This document shows positions 61,578 to 64,000 of a stretch of 64,000 nucleotides of DNA, one piece after another. The translations under genes were made by a program, and so were the position numbers. The stretch is from Kalymmatonema hyalinum WJT4-NPBG1. Lineage in GTDB: Bacteria > Cyanobacteriota > Cyanobacteriia > Cyanobacteriales > Nostocaceae. The notes under the pieces were generated by a model, which ran no database searches, had not been told where the DNA came from, and saw only the letters and a program-made list of their open reading frames with translations. Each line of letters begins with the position of its first letter. Within the stretch, counting starts at the first letter, position 1. The DNA is taken from assembly GCA_019359075.1 (NCBI GenBank), contig JAHHIB010000008.1, positions 1-64,000 of the forward strand, read 5' to 3'.

Positions 61578-64000
61578 GTGGTAAAGTTTAACTCCTGGTT
61601 CCAGGAACGACCAGCAAACTCGAGTGACGCTGATAAACAGAAACCAGAACCGCCCCCTGGTCATCAAACTGACAACGAAGAATCCACAAATGAGACGATA
61701 TCACCAATCAAGCAGGGAAAGCGAAACCAATTACTGAACCAGATACTCTCCAAACTTCCTGGCAGTAATAAACCGCTTTATCGTCGCTATTGGTTTTGGG
61801 CAGGCTTGGGTATAAGTAGTGGAATGATTGCTATAGGCTATGGTATTGCGGCAATAGACCAAACTTTACCTGATAAAGCTGAACTCAACGCGATTGTTCG
61901 AGAGCGTACACTGACTATTAAAGCTGGTGATGGAACCATCATACAACAGCAAGGCGAAGCAACTAGAGAACAGTTAAAGATAGAGGAAATACCAGAGAAA
62001 TTTAAAAAAGCTTTTATTGCTTCGGAAGACAGAAGGTTTAACAAACATAATGGAGTTGATACCCAAGGAATTGTCAGAGCAGTTTTGAATAACGTGCGAT
62101 CGCAAAACGTGGTAGAAGGTGGCAGTACCATCACGCAACAGCTCGCAAGAATTCTCTTCCTTAAACAAGAGAAAACTGTCTGGCGAAAGGTCAAGGAAGC
62201 TCGTCTGGCACAGAAAATAGAAGAACAATTGTCCAAGGACGAGATTCTGGAACGCTACCTAAATTTGGTGTACTTAGGTTCTGGAGCCTACGGTGTCGCA
62301 GATGCAGCATGGGTTTACTACAGTAAATCTGTGGATGATCTGACTTTGAGCGAAATGGCAACGATCGCGGCATTACCTCCCGCACCAAATCGCTTTTCAC
62401 CACAAGTGAATCCACAAGAGGCAAAGCAGCGGCGGAATCTGGTGTTACAACGGATGCAGGAAGATGGATTTATTACAGCAGCCGAAAAACAAGCAGCGAT
62501 CGCAGAACCAGTTACAATTAAACCCAGTTCGCCCAAGCGATGGGAAGTAGAAGCTCCCTACTTTATCAGCTACATCCAAAAAGAATTGCCCAAATATGTT
62601 TCCCCCGAAGCACTCAAAGCAGGCGTCACAGTGGAAACTAGCCTGAACTTGAATTGGCAGAAGGCGGCGGAAGCAACTGTTGCCAAAACACTGCGAAATC
62701 AAGGGCGCTGGGAAAACTTTAAGCAAGCGGCTTTAGTTGCTGTTGATCCCCGCAATGGTGAAATTAAGGCAATGGTTGGGGGAAAAGATTTTGGCAAGAA
62801 CCAATTTAATCGTGTTACCCAAGCACAGCGTCAGCCAGGGTCAACATTCAAAGGGTTTGTTTATGCTGCTGCTATAGCAAGCGGGATCAGCCCCTACGAC
62901 AGCTACCTCGATTCACCCCTAGTTATAGATGGTTATGAACCGAAAAACTTCGATGAGGGTTTCCGAGGTTGGCTGACGATGAGGGATGCCCTCACCAAAT
63001 CAGTCAACATTGTTGCAGTGAGGGTGCTGATGAAAGTGGGATTTGAACCAACCATCCAACTCGCCCACAAAATGGGGATTCAATCGGAACTCAAACCCAT
63101 GTATTCCTTGGCGCTTGGTTCCGCAGAAGTGAATCTGCTGGAATTGACCAGCGCTTATGGTTCGTTTGCAACTAAAGGTTTACACGTAGAACCTCATGGT
63201 ATTACCCGCATCCTTGACCGTCGAGGTAAGGTCATTTGGTCTGCTGACTTCAAGCCGAAGCAGGCGATCGACGCTGAAAGTGCAGCTATCATGACCTGGA
63301 TGCTCCGCAACGTGGTGCAAAATGGCACAGGTCGTGCTGCTCAATTAGATAGACCCGTTGCTGGCAAGACTGGCACCACTGATGAAGCCCGCGATTTGTG
63401 GTTTATTGGCTACATTCCCCAAATGGTGACAGGGGTTTGGTTGGGTAATGACGACAACAAACCGACTTGGGGTAGCAGTGGGAGTGCTGCTGACACCTGG
63501 CATGAATTTATGGAAAAAGCAGTCAAGGAAATACCGGTTGAAAAGTTTCCTGAAAGACCCAAGCTAGAAGGTCGAAAAGGTAGTATAAAGGCGAAACCTG
63601 TCAAGGCTAAGCGAATTATAAATCGCCCCGTTACCTCGAAGAACCAGCAATCCGATGAAGAAACGAACAGCAGGTCATATAGACGAAGAAATCAACAAGT
63701 AAATTCTGATGATAGTAGTGAAGATTCATCTAGAAGACGCAGAAATAGGAGACGCTATTATCAGCAAGAGCAACAACAAGAGGAAACCTCAAGACCAAGA
63801 AGGCGCTACAGTCGTCGTTATCGTAGCGAAGAATCAAGTTCCAGTAGTGAGTCATCCTCACAATCAGAACGTCCACGGCGACGGCGATCTAGAACAGAAG
63901 AATCCAATTCTTCAACTCCAAGAAGAAGTAGGCGACAGTATACACCTCCTGCAACCAACTCCTCGCCCTCCTCAGGTTCTTCAACTCCAACACGTTCTTG
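61578..64000 (+). CDS. Class A penicillin-binding protein (PBP1-like), 3' end beyond window
   Basis: GTG 61578 (GAGG 7 nt upstream) opens a frame that stays open to the edge (over 807 residues). A cytoplasmic tail of about 70 residues is followed by one membrane helix. The GT51 transglycosylase comes next (EDRRFNKHNGVDTQGIVRA, GGSTITQQLARILF), then the transpeptidase with SxxK in PGSTFKGF, SxN in SVNIVAV and KTGT in AGKTGTTDEA. It builds and cross-links peptidoglycan. From about residue 675 (63600 on) the tail is an Arg/Ser-rich, Gln-rich low-complexity stretch (RRRNRRRYYQQEQQ type) that runs off the window. No stop was seen. Confidence 0.93.
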   Translation, partial: MVKFNSWFQERPANSSDADKQKPEPPPGHQTDNEESTNETISPIKQGKRNQLLNQILSKLPGSNKPLYRRYWFWAGLGISSGMIAIGYGIAAIDQTLPDKAELNAIVRERTLTIKAGDGTIIQQQGEATREQLKIEEIPEKFKKAFIASEDRRFNKHNGVDTQGIVRAVLNNVRSQNVVEGGSTITQQLARILFLKQEKTVWRKVKEARLAQKIEEQLSKDEILERYLNLVYLGSGAYGVADAAWVYYSKSVDDLTLSEMATIAALPPAPNRFSPQVNPQEAKQRRNLVLQRMQEDGFITAAEKQAAIAEPVTIKPSSPKRWEVEAPYFISYIQKELPKYVSPEALKAGVTVETSLNLNWQKAAEATVAKTLRNQGRWENFKQAALVAVDPRNGEIKAMVGGKDFGKNQFNRVTQAQRQPGSTFKGFVYAAAIASGISPYDSYLDSPLVIDGYEPKNFDEGFRGWLTMRDALTKSVNIVAVRVLMKVGFEPTIQLAHKMGIQSELKPMYSLALGSAEVNLLELTSAYGSFATKGLHVEPHGITRILDRRGKVIWSADFKPKQAIDAESAAIMTWMLRNVVQNGTGRAAQLDRPVAGKTGTTDEARDLWFIGYIPQMVTGVWLGNDDNKPTWGSSGSAADTWHEFMEKAVKEIPVEKFPERPKLEGRKGSIKAKPVKAKRIINRPVTSKNQQSDEETNSRSYRRRNQQVNSDDSSEDSSRRRRNRRRYYQQEQQQEETSRPRRRYSRRYRSEESSSSSESSSQSERPRRRRSRTEESNSSTPRRSRRQYTPPATNSSPSSGSSTPTRS

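Noticed and set aside
1-64000. CRISPR arrays, tRNA or rRNA genes, prophage, plasmid origin
   Set aside because: I looked for regular spaced repeats, cloverleaf-like sequences and phage or replication genes and saw none; the holin-type genes are chromosomal stress-type copies without phage neighbours. A tRNA could still be missed without a covariance search.

Overview
The window is cyanobacterial, most likely from a filamentous, heterocyst-forming (Nostocales-type) chromosome. The evidence is the frequent HIP1 octamer GCGATCGC, a ferrochelatase with a C-terminal chlorophyll-binding-like helix, SLH-domain envelope proteins, an alkaline/neutral invertase, a remnant of an Anabaena-type sensory rhodopsin, and a cyanobacterial MITE-like repeat. 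No rRNA, tRNA, CRISPR array or prophage was seen.

Positions 1-48 kb form a dense stress and ion-homeostasis island. It holds three MscS-type channels, a voltage-gated-like channel, two DUF389 membrane proteins, a P-type ATPase, three cation/proton antiporters, an RCK/TrkA-N protein, universal-stress and YflT-like proteins, and three SLH proteins. It also holds two small holin-IV-type membrane proteins, two BaeRF-family proteins, an exported superoxide dismutase coupled to a ferric-reductase-like flavocytochrome, an invertase, a trehalose-synthase-like GH13 enzyme, a PQQ-type sugar dehydrogenase and an RppA/RppB-like two-component pair. Many of these occur as paralogous pairs, and decayed copies lie between them: a rhodopsin::CAP chimera, a PstS tail, response-regulator stubs, a frameshifted mgtE and a fragment of the 27.2 kb gene.

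The main discovery is a shared, strictly directional promoter architecture found twelve times between 2.4 and 47.5 kb. It is TCAC, 7 nt, TCAC, 10 nt, then a -10-like hexamer of the type NAWACT, always pointing at the next gene. The 11-bp direct repeat and its fixed distance to the -10 copy the geometry of a PhoB/OmpR-type activator box. I interpret the island as one stress regulon controlled by an OmpR-family regulator. The regulator is not identified; the RppA-like protein at 40.8 kb is one candidate.

Positions 48-64 kb are more ordinary chromosome: a rhomboid protease, an APC permease, a lipoprotein methyltransferase, an SDR glucose-dehydrogenase-like enzyme, a TnpB remnant, a small P-loop kinase, a GDSL hydrolase, hemH, an EgtD-like methyltransferase, an alpha/beta hydrolase whose C-terminus comes from a MITE, a Nudix hydrolase, folK, and the start of a class A penicillin-binding protein that runs off the window. 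The complete promoter motif is absent here; only an isolated half-version occurs, at 52.5 kb.
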